Positions 39,680 through 49,633 of a stretch of DNA of 64,000 bases are shown here, one piece after another. Within the stretch, counting starts at the first letter, position 1; every line of letters begins with the position of its first letter. The translations under genes were made by a program, and so were the position numbers. Source of the DNA: Acinetobacter sp. ANC 3813. GTDB taxonomy: Bacteria; Pseudomonadota; Gammaproteobacteria; Pseudomonadales; Moraxellaceae. Where the stretch lies: NCBI RefSeq assembly GCF_002135435.1, contig NZ_NEGK01000003.1, forward strand, positions 124,001 to 188,000, in the 5' to 3' direction. The notes beneath the pieces were generated by a model that had not been told where the DNA came from, made no database searches, and saw only the letters and a list, made by a program, of their open reading frames with translations.

Positions 39680-40708
39680 ATGATCAAGTTCCGCAAGATA
39701 GGAATTCTTGCCCTATCTTTAGCAGCCACTGTCTTTACTGGCTGTATGAGTACAACCAAAATAGGCACACAAGCTGCTGAACGTAAACAATTTATGCTTT
39801 TATCTGAACAATATGTTCAGAACAAAAGTGAGAAAGAAATGACTAAAATCTTTGGTGCTGCATCAAAGATTAAGTATGAGTCCTATGAAGACCGCCTAGT
39901 CAGCGTTATGAATCGGCTCATTCCATACACAGCGCACTATTTGGACAATGACCGTAAAATTAACTGGTCCATTACACTGCAATCCAACCGTAAAATTAAT
40001 GCCTATGCTTTAGATAATGGCGCAATTTTCATTTCATCTGCCCTGTATTACCAAGATCTAACTGACGATAATCTCGCGGTTATTATTTCTCACGAAATGG
40101 CGCATGCAATCCGCCAGCATAACCGTGAAGCGATGAGCTGGAAAAAAGTGGTTGCCCCGTCATTATTGGCCGCAGCTTTTGTGACCAATGGTGCGACTGC
40201 ATATGTATCCAGCCTAACGCATGATATTTATGGCAACACTTACTCACGCACGATAGAAAAAGAGGCTGATATTATCGGTTTAGACTTATTGGCGCGTGCA
40301 GGCTATAACCCTTTAGCGGCAGTAGATACATTCAATAAAATTGAACCTGTATTTAAAAAGGCGCACCCAGTTTTGTCTCGTTTACCTACACTATTCGCGA
40401 CTCACCCGCATTTTGAACAGCGACGGAAATTTGTCTACGAAAATCTTGAAGCGCTGAACAAAGTTTATCAAGCCTATGATGTGACTGCAGTTGTAGATAC
40501 ATCAAACATAATTCAATGGAAATTTCCCAAGAAGATTATTGTAAGCAACAATATCATTCCGAACATATCCGATACTGAAAAGGCTTTGCCTCAAAATACA
40601 TTATCGACTGCTTTGTCAGAACAAAATCCTCCACATAATGCCACTTTAGCTGAGACCGAAGTCAGCGCGCACAACAAAGATGTATATACATCTGAAAGCG
40701 CGATGTAA
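39680..40708 (+). CDS. M48 family metalloprotease, probable lipoprotein
   Basis: The 342-residue protein begins with a lipoprotein-like signal peptide (Cys22 after VFTG), so it is probably anchored in an outer or inner membrane leaflet and faces the periplasm. The zinc site is HEMAH (His138, Glu139, His142), with the third ligand Glu195 in EKEADIIG. This resembles LoiP/BepA-type quality-control proteases. The C-terminal 80 residues are polar and probably disordered. The ATG at 39680 is chosen because the longer frame opens with TTG at 39653 and would spoil the signal peptide. Confidence 0.88.
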   Translation: MIKFRKIGILALSLAATVFTGCMSTTKIGTQAAERKQFMLLSEQYVQNKSEKEMTKIFGAASKIKYESYEDRLVSVMNRLIPYTAHYLDNDRKINWSITLQSNRKINAYALDNGAIFISSALYYQDLTDDNLAVIISHEMAHAIRQHNREAMSWKKVVAPSLLAAAFVTNGATAYVSSLTHDIYGNTYSRTIEKEADIIGLDLLARAGYNPLAAVDTFNKIEPVFKKAHPVLSRLPTLFATHPHFEQRRKFVYENLEALNKVYQAYDVTAVVDTSNIIQWKFPKKIIVSNNIIPNISDTEKALPQNTLSTALSEQNPPHNATLAETEVSAHNKDVYTSESAM

Positions 40709-40764
40709 TTTCAAATATATACAGTGAATCATTGATTTTTATTTGAAATATGATCTCTTGACAT

Positions 40765-40793
40765 AATAAGCCCCTTTTTGAAAGGGGCTTATT
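40765..40793. terminator. Bidirectional terminator between convergent genes
   Basis: A 13-base perfect stem (AATAAGCCCCTTT with its complement) around TTG lies between the M48 gene stop at 40708 and the VOC gene stop at 40871. Confidence 0.88.
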
Positions 40794-40870
40794 CATAGCT
40801 GCTTCTAAACGCAGTATTCATACTTGTATAAAAGCAATCAAAGCGCCGATGCTCAACTTATCAAGATTTT

Positions 40871-41356
40871 TCAGCCTCGAAACGCATTTTCAATCACAGA
40901 GATATCTATTTTCTTCATAGTCATCATTGCATCAAATGCCCGTTTAGCAGCCGCACGGTTTGGGCTTGTGAAAGCCTTGGTTAAAACAACCGGCGTGATT
41001 TGCCAAGAAATGCCCCACTTGTCTTTGCACCATCCGCAATCACTTTCCTGACCGCCATTTCCAACAATGGCATTCCAATAACGGTCTGTTTCATCTTGAT
41101 CTTCAGTTGCAACCTGAAATGAAAATGCTTCACTGTGTTTGAAATACGGACCGCCATTCAGCCCTAAGCATGCAACCCCCAGCACTGTGAACTCCACTGT
41201 CAGCACATCCCCCTCACTTCCCGATGGATAATCACCAGGCGCGCGGTGAATGGCGCTAATAAATGAATCTGGAAATGTCTCGGCGTAAAATTTAGCAGCT
41301 TCTTCAGCATTATCATCATACCAAAGGCAAATCGTATTCTTCGCTATATCCGTCAT
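40871..41356 (-). CDS. PhnB-like VOC family protein
   Basis: The 161-residue protein has the glyoxalase/VOC fold of the PhnB (3-demethylubiquinone methyltransferase-like) group: NTICLWYDDNAEEAAKFYAE, then TFPDSFISAI, and the tail CGWCKDKWGISWQITP. Members are widespread, mostly of unknown function, and do not need to be linked to aromatic catabolism. It is an isolated minus-strand gene. Confidence 0.85.
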   Translation of the reverse strand: MTDIAKNTICLWYDDNAEEAAKFYAETFPDSFISAIHRAPGDYPSGSEGDVLTVEFTVLGVACLGLNGGPYFKHSEAFSFQVATEDQDETDRYWNAIVGNGGQESDCGWCKDKWGISWQITPVVLTKAFTSPNRAAAKRAFDAMMTMKKIDISVIENAFRG

Positions 41357-42087
41357 TTCAAATCTCCATTGAGATAAGGCTGACTTTATTCTGCTCTTTT
41401 TTGCATAGATTTACATGCTGCGTACCTCAGCCTAACCAAAGCTATACTGCGCACTTTCCATATCTATCAAAAAATGAAATTGACTTTTAAATTAACTATA
41501 TATTTATTAAACAATATGCGTTTTAATAATGCTCAAAAATAACTGCACTTCTAAAAACAAAACAATGAAATCTGAATAAATTTATTTTAGTGCGGATCTT
41601 GTAATGACATTCTGAACATAAATAGAAAAACAATAAAGTTTCACGATGATGCGCCTTAGGAACAGTCGTTTTCTAAACCAAATCTAAAACGTTGCCATTG
41701 CAAGATTAATTAGACTGTATATAGTTTTATTGAGCAGCCGTCCAGCCATGAATACACCTACTTCAAATATCAGAAAAAAAATAATATAAATAAAACAGCA
41801 TTTTATAAAGGAGTATCATAACTTATGTAAAGCATAACAGCATTAAACACTACTGGAATTGTTTCCAGCTAAGTTGACACACTATAAGTCACTAATGGAG
41901 GCTTAAAAAGAATCATCTCATTTTTGTGCAATACTATTAATGAAATTTTTCAACATCCAAAAATATCAGCATCAGCTTAGAACTCAATAAAATGTCGATT
42001 TAACTTTTATACAATTGACTTCCTGCACCCTAATTGTAATCTTATAAATTATTAGGAATGATAAAAATAAAGTGCAGGAACACTCAA
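41357..42087. other. Long AT-rich spacer upstream of the sigma54 activator gene
   Basis: The spacer holds a palindrome at 41853-41868 (CTGGAA, four bases, TTCCAG) followed by TTGACA at 41873, a possible promoter element. At 41808-41830 AGGAG is followed after 12 bases by ATG TAA, a start-stop codon pair that may be a gene remnant. No tRNA, long open frame or insertion-sequence end was recognised. The activator promoter must lie in the last 200 bases. Confidence 0.45.
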
Positions 42088-43776
42088 ATGACTCAAACGG
42101 TTCGTCTCAAGGATTGGGACAAGAGTTCACCAGGTATTTCCGAAATTTCTTCGAGACTTAGATTCTCGTTTGAAACGGGACAGATTTGGCTTGATGAAGA
42201 ACGCATGATGCTCATGCATTCCTCATCATTAATCGCTCTGCGTAAAGAACTCATTGAAACGCTTGGCTTAGAGCGCACACGCGGTATTTTAACCCGTATT
42301 GGATATGCCGCGGGTTTAAGAGATGCTGAAATTGTCAAAGCAAGCTACAAAGGTCTTTCCGATTTAGAATTATTGCACAAAGGCCCTCTTCTCCATGCGC
42401 TAGAAGGGATGGTGAAAGTAGAGCTAAGAGCCGTTGAAATTGACATTGAAAAGGGAAACTATTTTATAGATGCGATTTGGGAAAATTCAATTGAGTATCA
42501 AATCCACAAAGGTTTTATTGGCCCTGATCAAACCCCTATAGCATGGAGTGAATTAGGTCACGCAACAGGATATGTCAGCGGCATCATGAACCGGTTTATT
42601 CTGCATAAGCAGGTTGAAATTACGCCTAAAGGCCCCCGTTTTGTCGGCAAACCTTTAGAAGAATGGGACGAAGTTTCTGAAGAGCTTAAATACTATCAAT
42701 CTGATTCAATTGTAGAACAAATTTTAGCCTTGCAAAATCAGGTTGAAGATTTAAAGCAAGCGCTTCCTAAGCCGTTTATGCCTACTGATTTAATTGGCGA
42801 ATCTGAAAAATTCAAAGAGGCTTGGACACTGGCTGAAAAAGCATCATCAAGCACCGTCACTGTTTTGTTATTAGGTGAAACTGGAGTAGGTAAAGATGTT
42901 TTCGCCAACGCCATTCATAATGCAAGTCCTAGAGCGGACAAACCCTTTGTCGCTGTAAACTGTGGCGCTCTACCAAATGAACTCATTGAATCAGAGCTCT
43001 TTGGTATTGAAAAAGGTGCTTTTACTGGAGCACAAACGTCACGAGCTGGACGATTTGAACGGGCTGATGGCGGCACACTCTTTTTAGACGAAGTTGGCGA
43101 GCTAAGCATGGCGGCTCAAACACGCCTTTTACGCGCTTTGCAATCTGGCGATATAGACCGCTTAGGCAGTACTGAAACACGTAAAGTGAATGTACGTGTC
43201 ATTGCTGCGACCAATGTCGACCTTGCTGAAGCTGTAGCAAATGGAAGCTTTAGAAAGGATTTGTATTACCGTTTGAACGTTTTTCCCGTATCTATTCCGC
43301 CGTTAAAAGAACGTAAGAACGACATTTTGGCTCTAGCACAGCGCTTTATTGATAAGTTTTCTGCTCGTGAAGGTAAACGAATCAAAGGGCTTACTGACAA
43401 GGCTATTCATGCACTGCAGTCACACGACTGGCCAGGTAATATTCGGGAACTGGAAAATGTCATTGAACGGGGCATAATCCTTGCACATCAGGACAGCTTC
43501 ATTGATGCTGCTATGTTATTTCCACCCTCATACACCACCCTGCTTGATGAAAATATAAACATTTTAGACCGTGAAGGAAAAATCACTGAAGCTGTAAATA
43601 AACCCTTTGAAGAGTTTGTAAATAACCTTCTAGATAAACAAACAAGTTTAGATTCAATTGAGAACTTATTTGTGAAAGCCGCCATTCAGCGCAGCAAGGG
43701 TAATTTATGCGCCGCGGCAAGGCTATTAGGAATCAGCCGAGCGCAAATGGGCTATAAACAAAAGAAATTGGCTTAA
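42088..43776 (+). CDS. Sigma54-dependent activator of the XylR/DmpR/MopR type with an atypical sensor
   Basis: The 562-residue regulator has an N-terminal XylR_N plus V4R sensor (residues 1 to about 200), a linker coiled coil (205-228), a sigma54 AAA+ domain (Walker A GETGVGKD at 263-270, GAFTGA at 310-315, LFLDEVGE near 331-338) and a Fis-type helix-turn-helix at the end. The family senses aromatic compounds directly. Here the positions of the zinc ligands known from MopR/DmpR appear as Ala152, Gln175, Ile178 and Pro183, and the first cysteine of the protein is Cys292. The start at 42088 has AGGA eight bases upstream; 42058 has poor spacing. It is convergent with the lower-pathway operon. 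Confidence 0.92.
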   Translation: MTQTVRLKDWDKSSPGISEISSRLRFSFETGQIWLDEERMMLMHSSSLIALRKELIETLGLERTRGILTRIGYAAGLRDAEIVKASYKGLSDLELLHKGPLLHALEGMVKVELRAVEIDIEKGNYFIDAIWENSIEYQIHKGFIGPDQTPIAWSELGHATGYVSGIMNRFILHKQVEITPKGPRFVGKPLEEWDEVSEELKYYQSDSIVEQILALQNQVEDLKQALPKPFMPTDLIGESEKFKEAWTLAEKASSSTVTVLLLGETGVGKDVFANAIHNASPRADKPFVAVNCGALPNELIESELFGIEKGAFTGAQTSRAGRFERADGGTLFLDEVGELSMAAQTRLLRALQSGDIDRLGSTETRKVNVRVIAATNVDLAEAVANGSFRKDLYYRLNVFPVSIPPLKERKNDILALAQRFIDKFSAREGKRIKGLTDKAIHALQSHDWPGNIRELENVIERGIILAHQDSFIDAAMLFPPSYTTLLDENINILDREGKITEAVNKPFEEFVNNLLDKQTSLDSIENLFVKAAIQRSKGNLCAAARLLGISRAQMGYKQKKLA

Positions 43777-43796
43777 GACTCACTTTCAAAGCATCA

Positions 43797-43828
43797 AAAA
43801 AAGCAGTCGTTTTCGACTGCTTTAATTT
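43797..43828. terminator. Bidirectional terminator
   Basis: AAAGCAGTCG and CGACTGCTTT pair around TTTT, with A and T runs outside, between the activator stop at 43776 and the aldolase stop at 43860. Confidence 0.93.
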
Positions 43829-43859
43829 TAATAAAAATCTAATTAAATGGTGTAATAAA

Positions 43860-44888
43860 TTAACTTGCCTGCTGTTCTTTCAGCATATTCAACGCGACAT
43901 CGACGATCATGTCTTCCTGACCGCCCACCATGCGGCGCTTGCCCAGCTCAACCAAAATATCGAATGCTGATAAACCATATTTCTGCGCAGCGGTTTCGGT
44001 ATGGCGTAAGAAACTTGAATACACACCTGCATAGCCCAGCGCCAAAGTCTCACGGTCGACTCGTACCGGACGTTCTTGCAATGGACGCACAATATCTTCG
44101 GCGGCATCAATCAGCTTTTTCACATCACAGCCATGGTTCAAACCCATACGCTGTACGGCTGCAATAAACACTTCCAGCGGTGCATTGCCTGCGCCTGCGC
44201 CCATGCCGGTCAGGCTGGCATCAATTCGGTTGCAGCCATGCTCAAGCGCGACAATGCTGTTCGCAACACCGAGGCTAAGATTGTGATGCGCATGCATGCC
44301 CGTTTCAGTTTCTGGCTTGAGCACATCTTTCATGGCTTTGAAACGGTCTGCAATGTCATACATATTCATTGCGCCGCCTGAGTCCACCACATAGATGCAC
44401 TCTGCGCCATAGCTTTCCATCAGCTTGCCCTGCTGCGCCAAGCCTTCAGGCGTGTTCATATGGCTCATCATCAAGAAACCAACCGTGTCCATGCCCAGTT
44501 CACGCGCATATTCAATGTGCTGCCTAGACACGTCTGCTTCAGTACAATGCGTTGCTACACGCACCACACGTGCGCCTGCATCATAAGCCGCTTTTAAGTC
44601 ATGAATGGTGCCAATGCCCGGCAATAGCAATGTCGCCACTTTGGCCTGTTTGACTTCACTGGCAACCGCTTCTATCCACTCTAGGTCGGTATGTGCACCA
44701 AAGCCATAGTTAAAGCTGGAACCTTGCAGGCCGTCACCATGCGCCACTTCAATGCTGTCGACACCTGCCTCGTCTAAAGCGCGCGCGATTTGACGGACTT
44801 GATCGAGAGAATACTGATGGCGGATGGCATGCATGCCGTCACGCAAGGTCACATCAGAAACATAAATTTTACGCTGCGGATCTATCAT
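43860..44888 (-). CDS. mhpE: 4-hydroxy-2-oxovalerate aldolase
   Basis: The 342-residue DRE-TIM aldolase cleaves 4-hydroxy-2-oxopentanoate to pyruvate and acetaldehyde. The metal-binding motif is [13 protein letters not shown] at about residues 12-24, with [13 protein letters not shown] near 202-214. It acts in a channelling complex with the acetaldehyde dehydrogenase encoded one base upstream (BphI-BphJ/DmpG-DmpF type). It is the last gene of the lower meta-cleavage operon. Confidence 0.95.
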   Translation of the reverse strand: MIDPQRKIYVSDVTLRDGMHAIRHQYSLDQVRQIARALDEAGVDSIEVAHGDGLQGSSFNYGFGAHTDLEWIEAVASEVKQAKVATLLLPGIGTIHDLKAAYDAGARVVRVATHCTEADVSRQHIEYARELGMDTVGFLMMSHMNTPEGLAQQGKLMESYGAECIYVVDSGGAMNMYDIADRFKAMKDVLKPETETGMHAHHNLSLGVANSIVALEHGCNRIDASLTGMGAGAGNAPLEVFIAAVQRMGLNHGCDVKKLIDAAEDIVRPLQERPVRVDRETLALGYAGVYSSFLRHTETAAQKYGLSAFDILVELGKRRMVGGQEDMIVDVALNMLKEQQAS

Positions 44889-44889
44889 T

Positions 44890-45858
44890 TTATGCTCCTT
44901 CTGCTGTTATGGAATTTGAGTCTAGCTTTTGATTAAGATGGGTTTCAGCAAAGCGTTCAGCTGCTGCCAATGCTGCACTGGTCATAATGTCTAAGTTGCC
45001 TGCATAAGCGGGTAAGTAATGCGCTGCGCCTTCCACTTCAAGGAAGATCGAGACTTTTAAGCCTGTGAGTTTGCCCAGTCCTGAAACATTCAAAGGACGG
45101 TCTGCACCGAACTCTTCAAACTGCACTTCCTGCTTTAAGCGGTAACCCGGCACATAGGCATGCACAGCATCTGCCATCTCTTTAACGGATTGACGGATCG
45201 CCTCTTGATCCGCACCCAACTCTGCCAGGCAATACACTGTGTCACGCATAATTAAAGGTGGTTCTGCTGGATTCATAATGATGATGGCTTTGCCTTTTTG
45301 CGCGCCGCCGACTTCTTCTATGGCTTTAGAAGTCGTTTCGGTAAATTCATCAATATTGGCGCGCGTACCCGGCCCTGCAGATTTGCTCGCGATTGAGGCG
45401 ATGATTTCGGCATAGTGCACTTTGGCAATACGGGAAACCGCTTTCACCATCGGGATGGTCGCCTGCCCGCCGCAGGTCACCATGTTGATATTTGGCGCAT
45501 CCATATGCTCATCGAGATTCACCACAGGCACCACATAAGGGCCAATGGCAGCGGGTGTCAGGTCAATCACCTGAATGCCATGCTGCTGTAAAACCGCATT
45601 ATGATGCGCATGTGCACCTGCTGAGGTCGCATCAAAGACAATTTTAATGTCTTTAAATGATGGCAGCTTCAGTAAACCTTCCACACTTTCTGCGGTGGTT
45701 TCAAAGCCAAAACGCGCAGCGCGGGCCAAACCGTCAGAGTTTGGATCAACCCCAACCATTGCGCCCATTTCGACATATTTGGCATTGCGCATGATTTTAA
45801 TCATCAGATCCGTGCCGATATTGCCTGAACCGATGATGGCGCTTTTAATTTTTGACAT
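44890..45858 (-). CDS. mhpF: Acetaldehyde dehydrogenase (acylating)
   Basis: The 322-residue enzyme converts acetaldehyde, NAD and CoA to acetyl-CoA. A Rossmann motif IIGSGNIG is at residues 8-15 and the catalytic Cys lies in NMVTCGGQ. It forms a complex with the aldolase. The start at 45858 (MSKIKSA) has AAGGA five bases upstream, while the longer frame to 45939 would run into the hydratase gene and add 27 unlikely residues. Confidence 0.95.
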   Translation of the reverse strand: MSKIKSAIIGSGNIGTDLMIKIMRNAKYVEMGAMVGVDPNSDGLARAARFGFETTAESVEGLLKLPSFKDIKIVFDATSAGAHAHHNAVLQQHGIQVIDLTPAAIGPYVVPVVNLDEHMDAPNINMVTCGGQATIPMVKAVSRIAKVHYAEIIASIASKSAGPGTRANIDEFTETTSKAIEEVGGAQKGKAIIIMNPAEPPLIMRDTVYCLAELGADQEAIRQSVKEMADAVHAYVPGYRLKQEVQFEEFGADRPLNVSGLGKLTGLKVSIFLEVEGAAHYLPAYAGNLDIMTSAALAAAERFAETHLNQKLDSNSITAEGA

Positions 45859-45880
45859 GTTGTTTTCCTTATCAATGTAT

Positions 45881-46663
45881 CTATGCAAATACAGCCGTGA
45901 CTGAGCCAAAACCTTCAATCTGTACCTGAAACTCATCACCCGGATTGGCCACCGCCATTGGCCCCAAAGCGCCCGTCAGCACCAGATCACCTTTTTGCAA
46001 GGGACGGCCGCGCTTGACCATTTCATCCGCCAGCCAGACTGCGGCATTTAAAGGATTGGCTAAGCAGGCTTTGCCGATGCCTTCCGACACCACCTCACCT
46101 GCGCGCATCATCTGCATTTTGCAATTCACTAAGTCGACATCTGCCAGCTGTACAGGCTGAGAACTCAGCACATATGCGGCCGAAGATGCATTGTCAGCTA
46201 CCGTGTCCAGCAGTGAAATTTTCCAGTTTTCAATCCGGCTATCCACCACTTCAATGGCGGCCAAGGCATAATCAGTCGCGCTGATAATGTCGGCATAAGT
46301 ATGCTGGGCTTGTGTCAGATCGGCTTTCAGCACTAAAGCAATTTCCGCCTCAACCTTCGGCTGAATCAGTTTGCCTGGAGGAATCGCTTCACCGTCACCA
46401 TAGGCCATGTCGGCAAACAGCATGCCAAAGTCTGGAGAATCCACACCCAGCTGTTTCTGCACAGCTACTGACGTCAGGCCAATTTTTCGGCCCACCAAAC
46501 GCCGGCCGCTGTTTAAAGCACGTTCAGTATTGATGTCCTGAATGGCATAGGCATTATCTACTGTGGCGTGTTCGCCCAGTGCTGCTCGGATCGGAGCTAT
46601 GGCTTGTCTGGAATGCTCTGCATCAAATAATGCCTGTGCAAAATGTTCCGCAGCTTGTGGCAT
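45881..46663 (-). CDS. mhpD: 2-hydroxypenta-2,4-dienoate (2-oxopent-4-enoate) hydratase
   Basis: The 260-residue hydratase adds water to 2-hydroxypentadienoate to give the aldolase substrate. Typical segments are [20 protein letters not shown] and [12 protein letters not shown] with the metal-binding acids. The start at 46663 is chosen over 46672 because AAGGA then lies eight bases upstream. It is the first gene of the lower-pathway unit, whose promoter lies in 46673-46788 after the terminator of the upper operon. It is a paralogue of HpaH. Confidence 0.93.
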   Translation of the reverse strand: MPQAAEHFAQALFDAEHSRQAIAPIRAALGEHATVDNAYAIQDINTERALNSGRRLVGRKIGLTSVAVQKQLGVDSPDFGMLFADMAYGDGEAIPPGKLIQPKVEAEIALVLKADLTQAQHTYADIISATDYALAAIEVVDSRIENWKISLLDTVADNASSAAYVLSSQPVQLADVDLVNCKMQMMRAGEVVSEGIGKACLANPLNAAVWLADEMVKRGRPLQKGDLVLTGALGPMAVANPGDEFQVQIEGFGSVTAVFA

Positions 46664-46788
46664 GGTGATCATCCTTATTCTTTATGCGCTTGGCAAAATT
46701 TAGGCAAAGGGAACCCCTAAGCAGTTAACGCTTATTTCATTATTGATTGGGTTATTGCCGCAGTTTGACCGCGTTTGAGATTTGAAAA
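46664..46788 (-). promoter_or_regulatory. Promoter region of the lower-pathway operon
   Basis: This spacer lies between the terminator at 46789-46815 and mhpD. It contains AAGCAGTTA at 46719-46727, a nonamer also found in the dyad at 60663-60697, inside a small inverted repeat TAAGC/GCTTA. It also has a weak sigma54-like GG/GC pair at 46703-46718. Confidence 0.4.
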
Positions 46789-46815
46789 ATTCCAGCCGCT
46801 GAGGACAGCTGGAAT
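46789..46815 (-). terminator. Terminator of the upper dioxygenase operon
   Basis: ATTCCAGC and GCTGGAAT pair around 11 bases and are followed on the minus strand by TTTTT, 13 bases after the VOC gene stop at 46828. Confidence 0.85.
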
Positions 46816-46827
46816 CCTAAAATTGTT

Positions 46828-47364
46828 TTAGTCGGTAATGCTGACGTTTTTACCGCTTTTTAATTCAGCCATGCGGTCGTTCAATTCGCCATCCACATAA
46901 TAAAGTTCTGTGAAACAGCCGATTTGATCACGGGTATCAAAATAGGCCCAGCGGCAATTGCCGAATGGCCCTTCAAAGAAGCCTGCCATGGCTTTTTTGA
47001 TGCCTAAATCGGTATAATGCTGTTCAGCCTGCGCATATTCTTCAGCATCTTTTTGGCGGAAGCCAATGTGATGCGGGCCTTTGCCTTTATCATCCAGCCA
47101 GTCTTTATACACGCTTTGACCGCCGTCATGGCGCGCCAGCTCAATTAAAGTCTCGCCGGCAAAGCCATAAGCGCAGCTGAACTGAAAGTCACCCGGCTGA
47201 CCATAATATTCTTTCTCTTTTTGCGTTTGAGAAAGGCCTTCAGCCACGTTCCACACTTCCACACCATTGGTTTTACTGAAAAAATCCATAGCCTGCTGTA
47301 AGTCTTCTACGACAAAACAGATTTGATCAAAACGCTTGCTGAGCATTGCATTGACTTGTGACAT
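46828..47364 (-). CDS. VOC family (glyoxalase-fold) protein of the second dioxygenase operon
   Basis: The 178-residue single VOC module starts FDQICFVVEDLQQAMDFFSK and has possible metal ligands in HHIGFRQK and FTELYYVDG. It is half the size of the two-domain extradiol dioxygenases encoded nearby, so it is more likely an isomerase, epimerase or accessory protein than a ring-cleaving enzyme. It ends the operon alpha, beta, ferredoxin, VOC. AAGGAG lies upstream of 47364. Confidence 0.8.
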   Translation of the reverse strand: MSQVNAMLSKRFDQICFVVEDLQQAMDFFSKTNGVEVWNVAEGLSQTQKEKEYYGQPGDFQFSCAYGFAGETLIELARHDGGQSVYKDWLDDKGKGPHHIGFRQKDAEEYAQAEQHYTDLGIKKAMAGFFEGPFGNCRWAYFDTRDQIGCFTELYYVDGELNDRMAELKSGKNVSITD

Positions 47365-47375
47365 TTAAATGCTCC

Positions 47376-47591
47376 TTATGCTGTTTCTAAAATGCGAAAA
47401 CTAATCGCTTGAGCTGGACAAGCACTTGCCAGTTCTTTAATTTCATCTTCACGGTCTAAATCCACCATATGTAGCTTGAGCTGAGCCACTTGACTGCCTT
47501 GCGGAATTTCAAAAATATCCTCAGACATGAGGCACATACCGTAACCTTGGCATTGTTTGCTGTCTAAAATGACTTCAATTTTCTGTGTCAT
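47376..47591 (-). CDS. [3Fe-4S]-type ferredoxin of the second dioxygenase
   Basis: The 71-residue ferredoxin has CQGYGMC, lacking one of the usual four cluster cysteines between Cys14 and Cys20, and CPAQAI at about 59-64, a pattern of single [3Fe-4S] ferredoxins. Such carriers serve cytochromes P450 and a minority of Rieske dioxygenases, for example the phenanthrene dioxygenase of Nocardioides and the diterpenoid dioxygenase DitA. It lies between the beta subunit and VOC genes and would take electrons from the reductase at 58556. Confidence 0.9.
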   Translation of the reverse strand: MTQKIEVILDSKQCQGYGMCLMSEDIFEIPQGSQVAQLKLHMVDLDREDEIKELASACPAQAISFRILETA

Positions 47592-47627
47592 GAGATTTCA
47601 TCCTTAAATCAAATATGGTGTTGTTTT

Positions 47628-48125
47628 TTATAAAAATACGCCAAGGTTGGGTGTACGCAGCACCGCTTCAGTCAATACCGCTTTGCGCTTCAGCAAACGC
47701 GCGCCTTGCTCAGTGATTTTTAAAGTATCTACGCGGCGGTAAGGAATAATATCGCCCTGCTCGTCATGGCCGCGCTGGCGGTACATGATGGTTGCGCTAT
47801 GTACATTCACCACATCCGCCTGCTCAGTCGGCTCTATCATCACGCTGCCAATAACACGTAAAGTCCGTGACGGCGGCACTTCCGCCCAAGCCTGACCAGA
47901 CGCCATGCGGTCAATACGTACTTTGATGTGCGCCTTTGTATCTAATATGCGGTACGCATTCCCTGGGAATTCGTCTTTATAATGAAGTGAGCTGATGCGC
48001 AGCGGCACTTCATAGACAATTTCATCATCCAAAAGCGCAAACCATTCGTCAAAACGGCGCTCATCCAGCAATAGCGCTTCTTGCGCTAAAAAGTTATGTA
48101 CAGTTTCGCGAGTTGTAAAATCCAT
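47628..48125 (-). CDS. Aromatic ring-hydroxylating dioxygenase, beta subunit (second system)
   Basis: The 165-residue beta subunit has the NTF2-like fold: VHNFLAQEALLLDERRFDEW followed by FALLDDEIVYEVPL. It has no catalytic centre of its own and supports the alpha3beta3 oxygenase. The ATG directly follows the alpha-subunit stop (TAAATG). Confidence 0.93.
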   Translation of the reverse strand: MDFTTRETVHNFLAQEALLLDERRFDEWFALLDDEIVYEVPLRISSLHYKDEFPGNAYRILDTKAHIKVRIDRMASGQAWAEVPPSRTLRVIGSVMIEPTEQADVVNVHSATIMYRQRGHDEQGDIIPYRRVDTLKITEQGARLLKRKAVLTEAVLRTPNLGVFL

Positions 48126-49532
48126 TTATGCCACTCCTTTTTGCTGCGCATTTTCATCCGCTAGGCAAGTTTCTTTGGCTTTTTTGCCTTCACGCATTTC
48201 TTTTAACCAGCGGCGCCAGAAGCCAATTTGGCAGTATTCGCCATAAATTGATGGATGGAATTCACCTGGGCCTTTCCACTCTGGATCTTTACCCAATTGC
48301 TTTTGGCTATAGTGCAAATTCACTTGCTCTTTACGCATCCACGGGCTTTGCGCGCCTTTGGCAATACCTTCCCAAACTGCGGTGTCATCTGCTTCAAAAA
48401 TACCGCCTGAACCGAAAGCATATTGCCCAGCTGCATAAGCTTTTTCTGCATAGGCTTCAGGTACAAAGCTGAACTCAAACTCGTAATTCCACAGCTCCAT
48501 CACACCCGGCGCAACAGGCTGCCACATGCGGATATTGGTAAATGGAATTGGCATTTCACCTGGTGCAGGCGGATGCGGCAGACGCATATAGCTGAAGTTC
48601 GGGAAAATCGTGCCAATCGTTGGCGGCACTTCTTTGATCATTTTAATTTGAACTTCATCTAAATTTGAAAGATCAAAATTGGCTTGCAATTCTGGCGGAT
48701 AACCCCAGTTTGGCAATGGAATACCCACCATGCCAGAAAGATCATGTCCAATGAAGCTGTTGCCGTTGCCAAAGTCATAACCCGAAGCATGTGTGCTCAC
48801 TTGGTTGACACTTGGAATAAAGCCTGAACTTGCTGCCGATAAATGGGCTGTACTCACGTGGTAAGCATCGCCGCAGAAGTTTTCTGCGCCGCTTTTCCAG
48901 TCTGCTTTGACTTGGAAGCGTTCAGGCTCTTTAAGCAAACGTACACCGTCTGGATGAATACCGAAAATAGCATCTAAAGCCCAAACGGTATCGCCTAAAT
49001 ATTCACGTAATGGCGGTACATCTTCATTTAGCGACGCAAAGATAAAACCGTAAATGCTTTCAACTTTGGCTGCGCGAAGAAGTCCCCACTCTTTCGCGTC
49101 CAGCTTGCCGCCGTAAGCATCTTTCATGTGCGGCGCGCCCATCCAGTCGCCGTTGTTTTTATATACCCAGCCATGGTACGGGCATTTGAAGCTAGAGGCA
49201 TTGCCTTTATCGTTATGACATACTTCTGTGCCGCGGTGACGGCAATGATTCAGCAAAACATTAATTTTATTTTCGCTGTCACGAGTCACAATGACTTTAT
49301 CTAAACCTAAGCGGCGCAGTACATAGTCACCCGAATTTGGAATTTCAGTTTCATGTGCAATAAAAATCCAGTTGCGGGTATAAATGCGCTCCATTTCGGC
49401 ACGGAATACCGCATCATCATTAAAGATATCAATCGGCAAAAAGCCTTTATTGATGCTTGCCTCAACGCGATCACATAAATTGTCTACGTAATCTTCATCA
49501 CTTCCTGCTGTCACTTGAATGTACTTGAACAT
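48126..49532 (-). CDS. Aromatic ring-hydroxylating dioxygenase, Rieske alpha subunit (second system)
   Basis: The 468-residue oxygenase subunit has the Rieske motif CRHRG and CPYHGW (Cys97, His99, Cys117, His120). The catalytic iron site is GDAYHVSTAH (bridging Asp222, His225, His230), and the third ligand lies probably in FEADDTAVWE. It shares the general pattern of the first alpha subunit but differs in length of loops and in the 3Fe-4S ferredoxin partner. No cis-dihydrodiol dehydrogenase gene lies in this cluster within the window. The C-terminus is Lys/Glu-rich. Confidence 0.93.
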   Translation of the reverse strand: MFKYIQVTAGSDEDYVDNLCDRVEASINKGFLPIDIFNDDAVFRAEMERIYTRNWIFIAHETEIPNSGDYVLRRLGLDKVIVTRDSENKINVLLNHCRHRGTEVCHNDKGNASSFKCPYHGWVYKNNGDWMGAPHMKDAYGGKLDAKEWGLLRAAKVESIYGFIFASLNEDVPPLREYLGDTVWALDAIFGIHPDGVRLLKEPERFQVKADWKSGAENFCGDAYHVSTAHLSAASSGFIPSVNQVSTHASGYDFGNGNSFIGHDLSGMVGIPLPNWGYPPELQANFDLSNLDEVQIKMIKEVPPTIGTIFPNFSYMRLPHPPAPGEMPIPFTNIRMWQPVAPGVMELWNYEFEFSFVPEAYAEKAYAAGQYAFGSGGIFEADDTAVWEGIAKGAQSPWMRKEQVNLHYSQKQLGKDPEWKGPGEFHPSIYGEYCQIGFWRRWLKEMREGKKAKETCLADENAQQKGVA

Positions 49533-49569
49533 GTGACTCTCCTTCCATTTTTGTTATGCCTGCCTGGCG

Positions 49570-49593
49570 GTCAGATCAAAAAACTGATCTGAC
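49570..49593. promoter_or_regulatory. Perfect 9-bp dyad between the extradiol and alpha-subunit genes
   Basis: GTCAGATCA and TGATCTGAC flank AAAAAC. There is no T run, so an intercistronic RNA hairpin (processing or stability element) or an operator is more likely than a terminator. Confidence 0.55.
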
Positions 49594-49633
49594 AGTAAAT
49601 TCGCTTGGTACTTAAAATGTTGAGATAAACCGA

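Noticed and set aside
41808..41830. AGGAG followed by ATG TAA as a regulatory start-stop element
   Set aside because: Spacing of 12 bases is long, and no downstream gene follows for over 250 bases; probably chance or a remnant.
42088..43776. Naming the activator mopR (phenol regulator)
   Set aside because: No multicomponent phenol hydroxylase genes are nearby and the zinc-site residues differ.
46703..46718. Possible sigma54 promoter (GG and GC 12 apart on the minus strand)
   Set aside because: Only the two dinucleotides and TTGC fit; TGGCAC is not matched. It is too weak to call. No good -24/-12 element was found in the other spacers read.
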